A DNA stretch of 64,000 bases, taken from assembly GCF_003590145.2 (NCBI RefSeq), contig NZ_CP060436.1, positions 592,001-656,000 of the forward strand. The letters run 5' to 3'. Made by a program: the position numbers and the translations under genes. The notes below the pieces were generated by a model. It was not told the origin of the DNA. It ran no database searches and saw only the letters and a list, made by a program, of their open reading frames with translations. This stretch comes from Pseudooceanicola algae. Its GTDB lineage: Bacteria > Pseudomonadota > Alphaproteobacteria > Rhodobacterales > Rhodobacteraceae. Of this stretch, positions 62,944 to 64,000 are shown in pieces (the first letter of the stretch is position 1; each line of letters starts with the position of its first letter).

Positions 62944-63704
62944 TCGGACCGGATGTCGGCGACCATTTCGCGCATGCTCGCCAGCGGCAGGTATCCGCGC
63001 AGCATGGTGTCGGACAGCACGAAGGTCGGGGTCCCGGTGATGTTCATCTGCTGCGCCAGTCTGCGGGTCGTGGCGATTTCCTCGTCGATCACGTCATCAG
63101 ACAGGCGGGCAAGAATCGGCGCGGGGTCCAGTCCGAGACCTTCCAGAAGACGTGTCGAGGCAACCTCGTCAAAGCCGCCGGTATAGGTCATCATCGCGTC
63201 ATGCAGCGCCTTGTATGCGTCGTCCCCGGATTCGAGCCGCGTCGCGATGGCCAGTCGCGATGCCGCGACAGAGGATTCTCCGAGGATCGGGAACTCCTTC
63301 AGGACAAAGCGGATATTGCCATCGCTTTCGACCAGTTGTTCGACGTCTTCAAAGGCCTTGCGGCAGTAGCTGCAGCGGTAGTCCATGAATTCGACCAATG
63401 TCACGTCGCCGTCCGGATTGCCGCCGACCCAGCTGAACCCGTCGTCGAAAAGCGCATCGGAATTATCCTTTACCAGGTCGATATCGTCCTGGGCGGCTTG
63501 TTCTGCCTGGCGGGTTTCCATCGCTTGAGCGGCCTCGAAGATCACCTCGGGGCTATCCAGAAGATAGGCCCGGACCTCGGCGCGGAAAGCGGTGCGGTCG
63601 GCCTCTGACAGCTCCGAAGACCCCAGCCGGGGCGCGATGGCAAGGCCGAGGGCCAGGCCCGCGATCCCAAGAACGGCGGGGAGTACAAGAGAGCTGCTGC
63701 GCAT
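62940..63704 (-). CDS. DsbA-family thiol-disulfide oxidoreductase
   Basis: 254 residues. N-terminal membrane anchor or signal (LVLPAVLGIAGLALGLAIAP), a helical linker, then the thioredoxin fold with CSYC (VEFMDYRCSYCRKAF) and cis-Pro TGTPTFVL. Typical of BdbD/Com1-type periplasmic oxidases that make disulfides in exported proteins. ATG at 63704 chosen because the longer frame has no family match. Likely one operon with the M48 protease upstream and the CPAC protein downstream. Confidence 0.88.
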   Translation of the reverse strand: MRSSSLVLPAVLGIAGLALGLAIAPRLGSSELSEADRTAFRAEVRAYLLDSPEVIFEAAQAMETRQAEQAAQDDIDLVKDNSDALFDDGFSWVGGNPDGDVTLVEFMDYRCSYCRKAFEDVEQLVESDGNIRFVLKEFPILGESSVAASRLAIATRLESGDDAYKALHDAMMTYTGGFDEVASTRLLEGLGLDPAPILARLSDDVIDEEIATTRRLAQQMNITGTPTFVLSDTMLRGYLPLASMREMVADIRSE

Positions 63705-63747
63705 GGGATGGTCCTTTTTGTCGGCGAAGGGGACGGCGAAAGATCGT

Positions 63748-64000
63748 TCAGGGCTTCTCGGCATTCTCCGAGGCAACAACCACATCACGCGCCCGCTGCC
63801 AAGAGGGCGAGCCACGCGACAAAAGGCCCTCGGCCCGTCGGGCCTGGATGCCGGCATCCTTCAGGCGCCCGTAGAGCGCATGATATTCGGCGATCGACAG
63901 GGCGGCCATGCCGGGCTGTCCAAGCTGCGCATAGGCCGACCCGAGATCGCGCATCACGCCGCCGTTGCGGTAATCCGCGGCGCGGGCGCGTTCCAGTACC
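63748..64000 (-). CDS. M48-family metalloprotease with TPR tail, C-terminal part
   Basis: Only the last about 83 residues are in the window, running off the right edge. YRNGGVMRDLGSAYAQLGQPGMAALSIAEYHALYGRLKDAGIQARRA is the TPR-like C-terminus of BepA/YfgC-type periplasmic M48 proteases that police outer-membrane protein assembly. The zinc site lies outside. Same strand as the DsbA gene (43-base gap). Confidence 0.7.
   Translation of the reverse strand, partial: VLERARAADYRNGGVMRDLGSAYAQLGQPGMAALSIAEYHALYGRLKDAGIQARRAEGLLSRGSPSWQRARDVVVASENAEKP

Overview
The window is high-GC alphaproteobacterial chromosome, most likely Rhodobacteraceae (Roseobacter/Paracoccaceae side). The support is a C4-type 5-aminolevulinate synthase behind an FNR-type box, a TRAP permease end beside tpiA, an ispG-rodZ neighbourhood, and phage genes of the type seen in rhodobacterial prophages (DUF2303, DUF1376, DUF6950). 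No species call is justified from sequence alone.

Left chromosomal block (1-8725): end of a TRAP large permease, tpiA, a TfoX-N protein, an operon of SatD-like regulator, DUF3307 membrane protein and an IscA/SufA-type protein controlled by a twin 18-bp palindrome, then a SufT-type MIP18/DUF59 protein, tgt, lon, an HU-family protein and tRNA-Val(CAC).

Integrated element (8676-48319): the last 50 bp of tRNA-Val(CAC), including CCA, recur exactly at 48270-48319, which frames a 39.6-kb element. Its left end (8726-13634) is an accessory array of six single-gene units (DUF2267, SDR, VOC, P-loop ATPase, VOC, GNAT), all on the minus strand and separated by related non-coding repeats. A complete-looking siphophage-type prophage follows: integrase, excisionase and a leftward early operon; a lipoprotein cargo gene; a LexA/CI-like repressor with GGGAA-N4-TTCCC operators; rightward early genes; HNH, TerS, TerL, portal, protease, capsid, connectors, tail tube; a lambda-type GGGAAAG frameshift in the tail chaperone; tape measure, tail tip, a fibre carrying an SGNH/SASA-type esterase; amidase and holin. 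The right end carries small unknown cargo genes and a decayed IS3-family element.

Right chromosomal block (48320-64000): a three-gene glucosylglycerate module (GH13_18 phosphorylase, glucosyl-3-phosphoglycerate synthase, HAD phosphatase) lies between the att scar and tRNA-Val(UAC). That tRNA is followed by a near-copy of the arm that follows tRNA-Val(CAC) and by debris that looks like a remnant of a related element. Then come a FrnE-type DsbA protein, two identical tRNA-Asp genes each with its own promoter, an M20 dipeptidase, hemA, rodZ-like, ispG, two thioredoxin-fold exported proteins and the C-terminus of an M48/TPR protease.

The main interest lies in the repeat-punctuated cassette array inside a tRNA-Val element, the related arm at the second tRNA-Val, the unknown cargo beside attR, and the SatD-DUF3307 operon with its palindromic operators.
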